Positions 17,322 to 28,600 of a stretch of DNA of 64,000 nt are shown here, piece by piece; the first letter of the stretch is position 1; every line of letters starts with the position of its first letter. A program made the translations under genes and the position numbers. The DNA is from Deltaproteobacteria bacterium. Lineage in GTDB: Bacteria; Myxococcota_C; UBA6777. A model generated the notes under the pieces. That model had not been told where the DNA came from. It worked only from the letters and a program-made list of their open reading frames with translations, and made no database searches. The stretch covers positions 474,724-538,723 of the forward strand of contig PCBK01000052.1 of the NCBI GenBank assembly GCA_002731275.1, written 5' to 3'.

Positions 17322-19079
17322 ATGATTGACGTGGATACGCAAAACGAAAACTCCAACGACCTTCCATTGGAAGAAGACTTCGCAGCTCTTTTGCAAGAAA
17401 GAGAAGAATCAGAGGCGAAAATCAAAGAGGGTGCCATTGTAACTGGTACCGTCGTAAAGATCGAAAAAGACAAAGTTGTCGTGGACATCGGCTTCAAGTC
17501 TGAAGGTGAGATCTCGCTTCGTGAATTTAATGGTCCAGATGGTACAACCACCCTCGCGGCTGGCGACGAAGTGGATGTACTTGTCGAAATGCTCGAAGAC
17601 AGCGAAGGCCTTTGTCGCCTGAGCAAAGAAAAAGCCGACAAGCTGAAGATCTGGGAAGAAATCAGCAAAGCCTGCGAAGAAGATCAGGTCGTTGAAGGTG
17701 AGATCGTCGCACGAGTCAAAGGTGGGCTCTCCGTAGACATCGGCGTAAAAGCCTTCCTCCCCGGCTCACAAGTCGATCTGCGCCCCGTGCGTAACCTCGA
17801 TAAACTGATCGGACAACGATACAAATTCAAAGTCATCAAGTTCAACAAAAAACGCAGCAACATCGTACTCAGCCGCCGCGCGCTCCTCGAAGAAGAACGC
17901 GAAGCGATGAAAAAAGAGACGCTGGCCAAACTCCAAGAAGGTCAGATCCTCGAAGGTGTGATCAAAAACATCACCGATTACGGTGCGTTTGTTGACCTCG
18001 GCGGAATTGACGGACTCCTCCACATCACTGACATGTGCTGGGGACGTATCAACCACCCAACCGAGAAATTCAACGTTGGTGACCAAATCAAGGTCAAAGT
18101 CCTCAAGTTTGAGCCCTCTTCGGAGCGCGTCTCTCTCGGACTCAAGCAGATCACAGAAGATCCATGGACCAACGCTGATGACCGTTATCCCCCAGGGACA
18201 CGTGTCAAAGGTCGCGTTGTCAGCTTGACTGATTACGGTGCATTCGTCGAAATCGAAGAAGGTATCGAAGGTCTCGTTCACATCTCCGAGATGAGCTGGA
18301 CCAAACGCATCAAGCACCCCTCCAAAGTCGTCAACGTTGGCGATGAAGTCGAAGCGGTTGTCCTCGACCTCGAAGTCTCAAACCGTCGCATCAGCCTCGG
18401 TATGAAACAAGTTGAGCCCAACCCCTGGAGCTTGCTGCAAGACAAATACCCTGTCGATAGCAAACTCGTCGGTAAAGTACGCAACATCACCGACTTCGGT
18501 ATCTTCATCGGTATCGAAGAAGGCATCGATGGACTCGTCCACATCTCCGACATCTCCTGGACACACCGTGTCAAACACCCCTCCGAGCTCTTTGAGATCG
18601 GACAGGAAGTCGAAGCTGTCGTCACAAACATCGACGAGCAAAACCAACGCTTCTCCCTCAGCATCAAAGAGTTGAGCGCTGATCCATGGATGGAGCGTAT
18701 CCCCGAGCGTTACCGACCCGGCTCCGTCTGGCCCGGTACCATCAAAAAACTCACCGACTTCGGCGCGTTTGTTGAGCTCGAAAAAGGTATCGAAGGCCTC
18801 GTCCACATCTCCGAGATCTCTGATGACCACGTGAAAGATCCACGCGAAGTCCTCAACACTGGACAAACCGTGAATGTAAAAGTGATCAGCATTGATCCCG
18901 AAAAACGCCAAATCGGTCTCTCCATCCGCTCCGCTGATGAAGACTCCAGTGGCTACCTCGATCACGAAGAAGCTTCTACAAACCTCGGCTCCCTCATCTC
19001 CGGTCTCCAAGGCCTGACTGAAGGAGAAGAAAGTACTGAAGCCGCTTCCTCCGATGCAGACTCCGAAGGCGAAGCATAA
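17322..19079 (+). CDS. rpsA: 30S ribosomal protein S1
   Basis: A 585-residue protein with six S1 (OB-fold) RNA-binding repeats at about residues 34-105, 122-190, 207-275, 292-362, 379-449 and 466-535. Repeats three to six carry the classic G-x-V-x-x-x-T-D-Y/F-G-A-F-V and GLVHIS-E/D-x-S-W motifs; the first two are more diverged, as in the ribosome-binding domains of other S1 proteins. It recruits mRNA to the 30S subunit and helps unfold it. The ends are acidic (DSEGEA at the C-terminus). The start chosen is ATG 17322 (AAGGGA upstream); the GTG at 17256 would add an implausible 22-residue leader from the structured 5' region. Transcribed from its own promoter, with possible read-through from cmk. 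Confidence 0.95.
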   Translation: MIDVDTQNENSNDLPLEEDFAALLQEREESEAKIKEGAIVTGTVVKIEKDKVVVDIGFKSEGEISLREFNGPDGTTTLAAGDEVDVLVEMLEDSEGLCRLSKEKADKLKIWEEISKACEEDQVVEGEIVARVKGGLSVDIGVKAFLPGSQVDLRPVRNLDKLIGQRYKFKVIKFNKKRSNIVLSRRALLEEEREAMKKETLAKLQEGQILEGVIKNITDYGAFVDLGGIDGLLHITDMCWGRINHPTEKFNVGDQIKVKVLKFEPSSERVSLGLKQITEDPWTNADDRYPPGTRVKGRVVSLTDYGAFVEIEEGIEGLVHISEMSWTKRIKHPSKVVNVGDEVEAVVLDLEVSNRRISLGMKQVEPNPWSLLQDKYPVDSKLVGKVRNITDFGIFIGIEEGIDGLVHISDISWTHRVKHPSELFEIGQEVEAVVTNIDEQNQRFSLSIKELSADPWMERIPERYRPGSVWPGTIKKLTDFGAFVELEKGIEGLVHISEISDDHVKDPREVLNTGQTVNVKVISIDPEKRQIGLSIRSADEDSSGYLDHEEASTNLGSLISGLQGLTEGEESTEAASSDADSEGEA

Positions 19080-19102
19080 ACCGCTTCCCCTTCCCTCAGG
19101 AC

Positions 19103-19135
19103 GATTCATCATTTTTTCCTCATCAATGATGAATC
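19103..19135 (+). terminator. hairpin after rpsA
   Basis: Eleven-base perfect arms GATTCATCATT / AATGATGAATC with an 11-base loop, 24 bases after the rpsA stop. The T run is in the loop rather than after the stem, so it may be a 3'-end stabiliser rather than a classic intrinsic terminator. Confidence 0.45.
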
Positions 19136-19176
19136 TTCCCGTTCCCAATCGCATCTAAGGAACGAAACCAATGTGT

Positions 19177-19216
19177 GATCGCGGCGCGAACATCGTTCGT
19201 ACCGCGCGCCGGCATC
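19177..19216 (+). other. GC-rich hairpin between rpsA and ihfB
   Basis: CGGCGCG (19182-19188) pairs with CGCGCCG (19205-19211), with an inner GAAC/GTTC stem and an outer GAT/ATC. A second pair, GGTATCC (19217-19223) with GGATACC (19270-19276), encloses the following 46 bases. The region upstream of ihfB is thus unusually foldable. Confidence 0.4.
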
Positions 19217-19298
19217 GGTATCCTTCCCGCTTCTCATCAGCAAGATACGCTTGCGCAGAATATGCAACCGGATACCCTGAGTACATCCTAGCTGCTCG

Positions 19299-19327
19299 TT
19301 GCCATACCCCATAACTCACTGCAGAAT
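19299..19327 (+). promoter_or_regulatory. candidate ihfB promoter
   Basis: TTGCCA (19299-19304), a 17-base spacer and CAGAAT (19322-19327). It would give a leader of about 34 bases. Confidence 0.45.
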
Positions 19328-19367
19328 ATATATAAACTGTAGGCCTTCATATAAAAGGAGCTCTCCA

Positions 19368-19658
19368 GTGACAAAAAGTGAATTAGTTGCCGCTATTAGC
19401 GAAAAACGTACTGATTTGTCCAAAAAAGATATTGAGCAGGTGGTGAATACCATCTTCAACAGCATGAAAGATGCCCTTATTCGTAACGAAAGAATCGAAA
19501 TTCGCGGATTTGGTAGCTTCACCGTCAAGCACCGTGATGCTCGCACAGGACGTAACCCCAAAACAGGTTCACCTGTCCACATCCCCGCGAAACGCATTCC
19601 CTTCTTCACCGTCGGGAAAGAGTTGCGCGAGCGCGTCAATCACGAATTCCAAAACTAG
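19368..19658 (+). CDS. ihfB: integration host factor beta subunit / HU-family DNA-binding protein
   Basis: A 96-residue DNABII protein. It opens with MTKSEL, has the family core GxGSF (IEIRGFGSFTVK, about residues 42-53), the DNA-arm signature RTGRNPKTG (about 59-67) and the C-terminal FxxGKELRERV helix, all close to IhfB. It bends DNA in nucleoid structure, replication and transcription control. Translation starts at GTG 19368, with AAGGAG (19355-19360) seven bases away; upstream in-frame codons encode no conserved sequence. Its position directly after rpsA is the normal place for ihfB in proteobacteria. An alpha-subunit gene is not in the window; it could act as a homodimer or with a distant partner. 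Confidence 0.9.
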   Translation: MTKSELVAAISEKRTDLSKKDIEQVVNTIFNSMKDALIRNERIEIRGFGSFTVKHRDARTGRNPKTGSPVHIPAKRIPFFTVGKELRERVNHEFQN

Positions 19659-19688
19659 GCTCCTTTCCCCTCCCCTATCCCCCTTTCG

Positions 19689-22600
19689 TCACTCGCTCCT
19701 CTTCCTCTTCTCGATCAATGTAGGCTCCTCACCGAATAACTTCCTGTACAACGCCATGTGACGACGCCTCATCGATGATGTTCCCGACTCTTCTTTGATC
19801 GCCTGAAGCAGATCTTGTTTGGCCTGCGTCTTCTTCTTCATTTTGTGGTAGATCTGTGCGCGGATCACCAAAAATCGAGGCCAACGAGGTCGCTCCTTGG
19901 CTGCCTTGTTGATCGCACGTAGTGCCTTGTCGAGCAGCTTCCCTTCCTTCATGAGCGCTTGCGCATACAAAGCATACGCAAAATACCACTCAGGCTGCAT
20001 ACGCAATCTCGACGAAAACACACCCCACGCCTTGTCAGCAGCTCCCAATCTCACATACACCCGCGCAAGGGTCGTGAAAAAACGGCCTTCATTGGTATAA
20101 GGCTCCTTCTTCAGCGCACGACGCAACCAGATCTTCGCATCCCTTGGCTTGCCGAGCTTCATCAACACAATCCCCACCATCCCCATCACCTCCACATCGC
20201 CAGGGATTGTACGCTGAAGCATACGCAAGATCTTCAGCGCTTCCTTGCTCTTACCAAGTTTAAACAAACACTCAGCGATCCCCAAGTGGCTGATCTTTTT
20301 GTGCATGAAGGTCACCATCTGCTTGCGATCTGCTGCCGCAAGGCGAAACTGTCGCAACGCTTCGTGATACTGATGATGTTCGTACAACATGTTCGCATAA
20401 AACACACGAAAGGACGACAAACCCAGCTTAAATTGGAATTTGCCTTTGTACGAACGCATTCGTGTACGTTCGGCGTAGTGATCCCAGAGCTTGCCCTTCA
20501 TAAAACGAAGCAATTGACGACGGTAGGTAAACTGCAACCGATGCGCCAACACCCGCAAACGATACACCCCACGACGATCCCCGAGCAGCGCCAACTGAAT
20601 CGCCATCGCGACAGCCTCTTTTGTTGGCAACATACGGGACGCGAGCTGCAACGACTTGCGCAAACTCTCCTTCTTGATCCCCTTTACATCGTCTTGTAAC
20701 AACAAATGGGATAATCCCGCGATCGCATACCAGCGCACGATCCGATCGCGATCCTTTCGCAATGTCTGTAGCGCTCCGACATCGTTCCTTGTGAGCAAGC
20801 CACGCCACTCACCATAGCGATAGGTGTCCCAACGCACCAAACGCCGCATCACCGCGCGCCGGAACTTTGGTTCTCTCGCAAAAGAGCCGCGTTTGGGTTT
20901 GATCAAGATGTCAAAGAGCCGCTTTCTCCCCTGACCATCTCCCCACATCGCCAGCGTGTAGGCTGCGAGCACACCCACTCCGGGGAAAGGCAACAGCTTG
21001 GCCAAAAATCGCCTCGTCAGCTTCGCGTCGTATCTCCGAATGTAGTAACCATTGGATAACATCAACAGCTTCTTCCAGCTCGATACAGTCGGAGAGAAAA
21101 CTCTCTTACGATGTCTCCACAAGCTCATCATCCAACGCACCTGAAACGCCTCCTTGTGCAGGAAGGTATACCCAGACGCACGACGAGTACGAGATGTCGC
21201 ATAGACCGAATACGCTCTGATGTTCTGTGGCAGGATCGCGTCCAACGTCTTCAGATCCTTGAGCAGGTCACTCCCAGATGAGAGGTAAGCATACGCCCAA
21301 CGCAACCGCTGCGCCTTTGACAGGGCTTTGTTGCGACACAAAGACAAAAAGTATTTGCGAAAAGAGGCATCGCGAATGTCCACAAATAAGCCGGGCAAGC
21401 TCGCATAAAACATCCGATGTTTCTTGTACTTTTTGCCCAACTGCACGAGCGTCCCCATCGCCTTGTCGTTGTCCACACGGAGCGCCAAACTCGACACAAA
21501 GAACTTCTCAACGCCACCAAACCAGCCGAGCCACAAACGATCGCGTCCCCAAACAGGCTCGGTGTTGGCTTTGACGATAAAGTGGACACCCTTGTAGTTG
21601 TAAATCTGCGCAGGGAATTGCATCGACCAACGCAAACGTCCAGTGCGCAGTGACAACACCGAAAGACTACCAAACGATCCCATCACCGCAACAGAGCGCC
21701 CCGACGGAGAGACAACAGGACGCACCGGACCAAAGTCCGCGAGATGAGCCCTCCACTGCAACTTTCCGTCCTTCGGATGGTAACTCGACAGATACCCATC
21801 CTCTCCCCAAAAGAGCAGATGCGTTCCCCAAATGACAGGTGTCGAACGATATTGATATCTCGAAGAGTAGCCGATCTCCCACTGCCGATGATACCGTCCA
21901 ACCCCTCCAGGCAGGCGTTTCTTCCAGAGCATTTTCCCACGATCGACCTGCAACACATGCATCATGTCGTTGTCGTTGACCACGTAAAGACGCGCGCCCT
22001 TTTTCGCCAATGAGTAGATCGTTGAAGGCATTCTTCGCGACCACACCTTCTTGCCCTTTGGATCGACCTTCAACAACCAACGTCCTAACACTGAGACGAC
22101 AAACCCACCGTCCACTGCGAGCTGAGGAGCGAGTGGCTTCTCGTCAAAAAGCCAACCGCCAAAACCTCCAGCGAGAGGATACTCCCACTGGGTTTTTCCA
22201 GTCGCCAACGACAACGCCTTGTACGTCCTCCCCCTGTAAGTGAGCAGTCCATGTCCAAATTGCAGCCTCCCAAGCGCAAAGTCACCCTTGCTTTTGTAAT
22301 GCCACAACAACTTTCCGGTCTTCGCTGAGAACTTCAAGATGTGCAACATCTCGTGGAAGCCAGCTCCCCAATCCCTGACACGCTCAAAGCGGGAGGAAAA
22401 CGCCGCAACATACAACGCCTGTTTGTGGATCTTCATATCGGCGATCCAGTAAAACTGTCTGTAAAAAGGAGCGGTCTTAAAGCGGTTTTGGAACGACGAA
22501 GAGACTGGGAGTTCTTTGCGGTAAGGTAGGACAGGCAACGCGTATGACCATCGGACCTTTCCACTTTGTTGTCCCAACGCAAACAGACGACCACGACAAT

Positions 22601-25600
22601 CGTTCGTATAGAGTCGCTTACCAAATGATACGACGTGACGCTCGCAACGTATCACCTTGTCATCTTGTTTGCACCGCTCACCACCTTTGCGCTTACTAGG
22701 CGTGCAAAAAGACGGAATATACGCAGACCAGCGAAGTCGTCCGAGGCGCGTTCCACGTCGAGAAGAGACCTTCACGACCGCCTTACGCTGTTTGGAGCGT
22801 AAACGTCGGCGTAATTGCGTCATACGTTTGCGCGAGACGTGTTGATGAAGTGTAGGTAAACCAGCGAGCAATTCGGTGAATTGACGCGCGTCATCTTCGC
22901 GGCCTACACGCAAGGAGAGCTTCGCGAGGGTGTACAGGAGTTTGGGTTCTTTTGGGTTCTTTGGCCACGCCTTGCGAAGCATGAACAACGCGAGCTGTGG
23001 ATGTCCTTTTTTCATCAGCTCTTTGGCCAACGAGAAGCGGCTCTTCCAGTCCGTCAACCCACCAGGTCGAAGAGCCTCTCCATCGCACAAACGTCCGAGC
23101 CCTTGCATGTGCCAAAAATGGCATAGGTTTCGGTAGCTCCCAATGCGTGCAGTGTTCCCAGAGCGCCAAAGCGCCTGCCAGTAACAATACTCCGCGCCGA
23201 TCGTATACCCAGCCTCTCGCAGGATGCGCGCAGCCCGCTGTGCGCCCCAATGACTCGCATAGTTGTTCCACACGAGTTCAGCGAGCAAGGTGCGGCGCTT
23301 TTTCGCTCTCCCCATCCCCTTATAAATCTTGGCAAGAATCCCGATATACTGGACTTTGTGAGTCAACAGGTAATGTAGGGAGTGACGACTCGTCCCTCTC
23401 TCGAAGACCTTCAACGCCGCCGCAAAATCCTTCTTTGCAATGAGGAAACGGAGTGCTCGACGGATTTGATAGTCAGAGCGATAGGACGAAGCCTTGAGAG
23501 TCGATGTGTACATGTGCAGCGCTTGCTGTGTCATCCCCGCGAGCACGACACGATCGCCGACAGTAAATCCACAGCGAAACTTGGGGTACTGAGAAAAGAG
23601 CTTCAAACAACCTGCAAAGTGTTTTTTCCAATAAGCGAGCGCCATCTTTTTGCGACCGAGATGGACGTAAAAATCCCCCAACCGCAACGCCATGTCCTTG
23701 GGTTTATTTGTACTGTGTTTGTAAAGCTTGTTGAGCAACGCGATCGCCTCTTTGTACTTCCCGTACGTCTCATATGAGAACAACAGCGCGCTGAGTAAGG
23801 AGTGCTCATCAGGTCTACGTTGCAGGATATGTACGAGGATCGCCTGGTACTTGTCGTGATCCCCCTTCACCTCGTATGCAAAGCGCAGTAACGAGAGCAG
23901 GTGGAGTTGGTCTGGAGTGGCCTTTAAGCGTTTTTGCCAGGAGGCAATAAACCTCGACAAGCGACCACTTTGTGACAACAGCCTCATCATCTCTTTGACC
24001 ATCGCTCGGTAACGATAGCTGGAGCGGCCACTTTGGTTCACGAGACGAACACCAGAGAGTGCCTGCCGCAAGAAAAATTCGATCCTGGCGCTGTCCTGAC
24101 TTGGCATCAAGAATTTCGCCATCTCAAGCGCCTTGTACGCACGCCCTAACCCGTATCTCTGGTAGTAACGCATTGGGTATTGGGACTTCTTGCGCTTGAT
24201 GTAGAGGCGATAGTGGACAATCGCCTGTCTGATCTGCAGACGATCGCGGTAAGACTTGGCGAGCAATTGATCGGCGACACCATCTTTATGTTGGCGGGAC
24301 AGTCGCAACAACACAGCGTGACGACGTCTGACATCACCAGCTCGCTCAAGTAGATAGACCATCCTCCACAAGATCACCTTGCGCTGCTGTTTTTTACCGG
24401 AGAGCAAACGACGATACAACGCGAGCGCCTGCCTGACATTCCCCTTTGCATCTTCCAACGAGGCGAGATATTGCAGTAATTCTCGTCTATTTGAGTATGG
24501 TTTCTTCTTGGTGAGATCGCGCAACATCCCGAGCAACGCGGTCAAAGAAGACATCTTCTTGTTCGTCGCCCAGTCGAGCGAATAGCCTGCGAGGACATAA
24601 TACGTGCACAACTCCTTCACGGAGGAACGCACTGCGCTGCTTTGCTTTTGAAGCAAGAGATACAACAAACGCGGCGAATGTCCCGCTTCGCGATAAAGTG
24701 AGAAGAGCGCACGAAGCTGGTCGCGCACACGTGCGAGCCGTCCGTTGAGTTGAAAACGACGTCGCAGCCCTCGTCGACGCCATCGACGAGAAAAACGAGA
24801 GAAACGAGAAAGACGTCTGCTGTACCGTCGACGGAACCGAGTCGAGCTTGCTTTGCGTTTGAGGAAAGCGTGTCTACGCATCTTCTCTTGCAAGACACGC
24901 CATCCCTTGTCGAGCAACCGCCCGTAATACTTTTGCGCCATCCTGTCGTTACCGTAACGCTTGTAGGCGCGGGCGAGTAAGAGGACGAAGAATTTGTCCT
25001 TCCGAAGCGCGCTGCCTCCAACCCATCGACAACGTTCCAGCCACCAGATCGCGCGCCTGTGGTTGCCCCAAGCGAGATAACGAGCGCCCAAACGTCGGAC
25101 GAGGATCTTCCAGTACCCACTCTGAAGATCCTTCAAGCTCATGAGTTGTTGTTCCAAAAAGCGACTAAATGAGCGTGGCGGTACAGTCGTGCCCCGGTTC
25201 GAGAAGAAGTTGAGGACTCTGCCCAGGTACATCATTTTGCGGGCGCGGTCTTTTCGACGTTTGAGTTGTTGTCGAATCAACAGCTTCGCGATGTCGTAGC
25301 GTCCAATCAAGAAGAGCTCACGTGTTTTTCTCTGTAGAAAATAGCGATCACGGTAGTGGTGCTTTGTCGAAAGTCCCCACAGGGCAGGGAGATACTGAAG
25401 TGATGCTTCAGCTCCTTTTGACTCGTGAAGGACGACGTATGCATCGATCAGCGCGCGCCTTGTCTTGGAAGGCACTTCGTTGAGCGAAGCGTTTAACAGG
25501 ACCTCTTCGCTGTGTTGTAGGAGCTTGACACGCTGCGCCTCACTGAGAAGTGGCCACAACATCGACAAGATCTTCTCGCGACGTTTTTTGATAGAGGAGA

Positions 25601-28600
25601 TGGGGTTGGTGTACCGCATCCTCGCTTTAGGACGGGTCCACTCCTTCCACAAAACAGCGCGCGCCTTCTCTCTCATGTTCATGACGCGGTATAAATTCAC
25701 CATTTTCCTGATCAAAAAGAGTCTGTCACCGCCGGTCCAGTAGCGATGGGCCCACTGCAACATCTCCAGCGCGAGCGCGTACTCTTTTCTCTTCTCCAGC
25801 AAAGTCAAAATGTAGTGATAGCTACCAGAGATACGGGAGTGGTTGTGTAAAAACTCCTTGAGCATGTAGCGCAAGCGTGAACGATCCCCCATCGCCAACA
25901 AGACCTTGATCTTTGAGGCGAGATAACGCCCTTTCTGTCCGGGCCGACCTCGTTCGAGCTTTGCGTACAGACGCAAGGCTTTGCTGTGTTGCCCCTGCTC
26001 GCGATATGTCCGCGCCAAAAGTTGAATCCAGTACGCGTTACGTGGTTCGAGTTGGTGCGCCCGTTCGAGCAGCGCCTGTAGTGGTTTAAACCATTTTTTC
26101 TTCTCGTAGTGTTCCGCGACGAGTTTCATCAGAGAGCGCTGGTCTTGTGCGTTTGGGTCTTCGAGGCGCATGGCAAGACGTCGCTCCCACTGGGCACGTA
26201 GACCTTGCTTTTGATAGAGCTTCATCAACTCCAGAAAAGCGAGACGACGGCGCGCGAGCAACTTACTCGCGTAATAACGGCGTCTACGACGTAGATAATA
26301 CGGAAGTTTGCGTTTTTTTCGTTTGACTTTGCGCTTCACGCGCTTCTTTTTTTTGCGGATGGGGACATGTGTCTCCCTCCACAAAATCGACTCATAGATC
26401 CCGATCGCAGCGTCGCTTTGCCCGATGTCGCGATAGAGTCCGGCGAGCCGAAAACGAATGGTAGGTGTGTCGGGCTCCAACTCCAAGAACAACTCGTATG
26501 CGCGGATCGCCTCCTTCTTGAGGCGGTTTTTGTAGAAGAGCGTCGCAACTTTTCTCAGGATACGCAAAGAGTTGGGGTTTTCGTTGAGCAGGCCGAGCAA
26601 GATCTTTCGTGCGTTGCTCTTGTCGTTGACCTCAAGATACAGCCGAGCGAGCCGGACCTGGTCTTGCGCGGACGGATTCATCGACTCTTCGATCATTTTG
26701 CGAAAGTAGATAATCGCGCGCTTTGTGTTCCCCTGTTCCAGCGCCGTCTCGGCGAGCGTTCTGTACACCTGAGACTTTTGATCGACGGTCGTTGCGGCTT
26801 TCAGGTAGGCGACGCGGTACTCCTTCATCCGTCCTTGTCTTTTGTACAACTGCGCCAACGCCCGAAAATACGCGAGCTCACGAGGGTACGTATCCGCGAG
26901 ACTTTGCAGCCGACTTTCGAGCAGCTTCATCCCACGTTCGCGCTCTTTGGTCTCAAATTCACCGAGAACATCCATGATCTGCATCACGGAGTCGTAGATC
27001 GTTCGCCCGTCTTTGGTGCGCTTGAGGACAAACTGGTAGATCGCGAGCGCCTTTCGGAGCTTGCGCAGCCGCTGCAAGATGCTCGCGAGCGAGAGGCGAT
27101 AACCAAACGCGTGGGGGCGTAGACGCACGGCCTCTTCGTAAGATGAAACCGCGAGCTTGAGGCGTCCAGACTTACGATAAATGCGCGCAAGCTCTGCGTG
27201 GGCAGAGGCGTCATCGGGGTTAAGCTCGACGACTTTCCGTCCGTAGCGAATCGCTTCTTTGTAATCGCCGAGCTTGATGCTGTAGTTATAGATTCTGCGG
27301 TAGTAATTACGCCGTCCGACTTTGTGGGCTTTCACGAGCCGCAGCAGCAAGCGACGAGCTTCCGTCCAGCGACGCCCACGGGAAGCGAGCTGCTCAAGTG
27401 TGAGTAATGCGTCGACATCCTGGGGATCGTGCACGAGGATCTTCTGAAACAGGTTTTTGGCTTGCAGGTAACGACGTCGGCCACGGCGTTGTGAACGCCA
27501 CAACTCATACTCTCCAAGAAAGCGAAGAGCTTCGATGGTCTGTTCGCGTTGTTTATTGGTGCGTGGGTTGTCGTAGATCTTGCGTTTGTAACGTGCAGGC
27601 AACCGGTACAATGTCCCCTGTGCCTGGTACAGATCGAAGAGTTGGTGGATAGAGCGCTTTTTTCGAGAGCGTAGACGTGCTGTTCTGTAGATTTTCCACC
27701 AGATATCGATGGCTTGTTTGCGCAGCTTGGGGGTCAGATCGGATTCGTTTTGAAGGAGTTGATAGATCTCACCGAGTTGCAGTAAGTAGCCGAGCTGTTT
27801 CGGTTGTCGCTTGACGGCGTTGTGAAAGGCCTTGTGTGCCTTCCAGAGCATATCGTGCTCGCGGTAGATTTGGCCGAGTGCAGCGTAGGCTTGATGTGCA
27901 GGCAAACCACTGCGCAGGAGTCCCTGCCAGATCTTGAGCGCCCTCTTTGTGTTCCCCTGTTGGTAATAGTATTGGCCGAGCACTTGGCGGTGAGAGACCA
28001 CGCGAGGTTCGAGTCGGATCAAACGCTTATAGAGCTTGATCGCTTCCTTATTCATCCGGCGACGTCGATAAAACTGTGCGAGGCGTGTGAGGATCTCAGA
28101 GTGTCGGGAGAATGAGCGCGCGATACGTGCCATTTCGGCGAGCGCCTCTTTGGGTTTCCCGACGCGAGAGAGCATCTCGGCGAAGGCGAGGCGGTGTCTG
28201 GGCTCTGTCGGTTCAATACGGATGAGCGATTTGTAGGCGATGATCGCGTCTTTGACGTGATTGTTGACCTCCAGGAGGGTGATGTACTTGCGCCATGTTC
28301 GGACATCTCGTCGATTGGCCTTCAGTGCACGTTTGTAGTACACCTTGGCTTCTTTGTCCTTCCCCATCTCATCGAGGAGTCGGGCGAGCATTGCCAGCTC
28401 TGTGTGATGTTTACGCTTGCGCTTCTTGAGGTGCGCAGCAAGTTCACTGAGCTTTCCGTTTTCGCGGTGAATTTGCAGGATACGTCCATCGAGCTCACGG
28501 CGCAGCCAATGCCCTCTTTGGGTGTAGCTGATAGCTTTTCGATAAGCCGCGACAGCCTTTCGCCATGAGCCTTTCAATTCATAGACGCTCCCAAGTTGCC

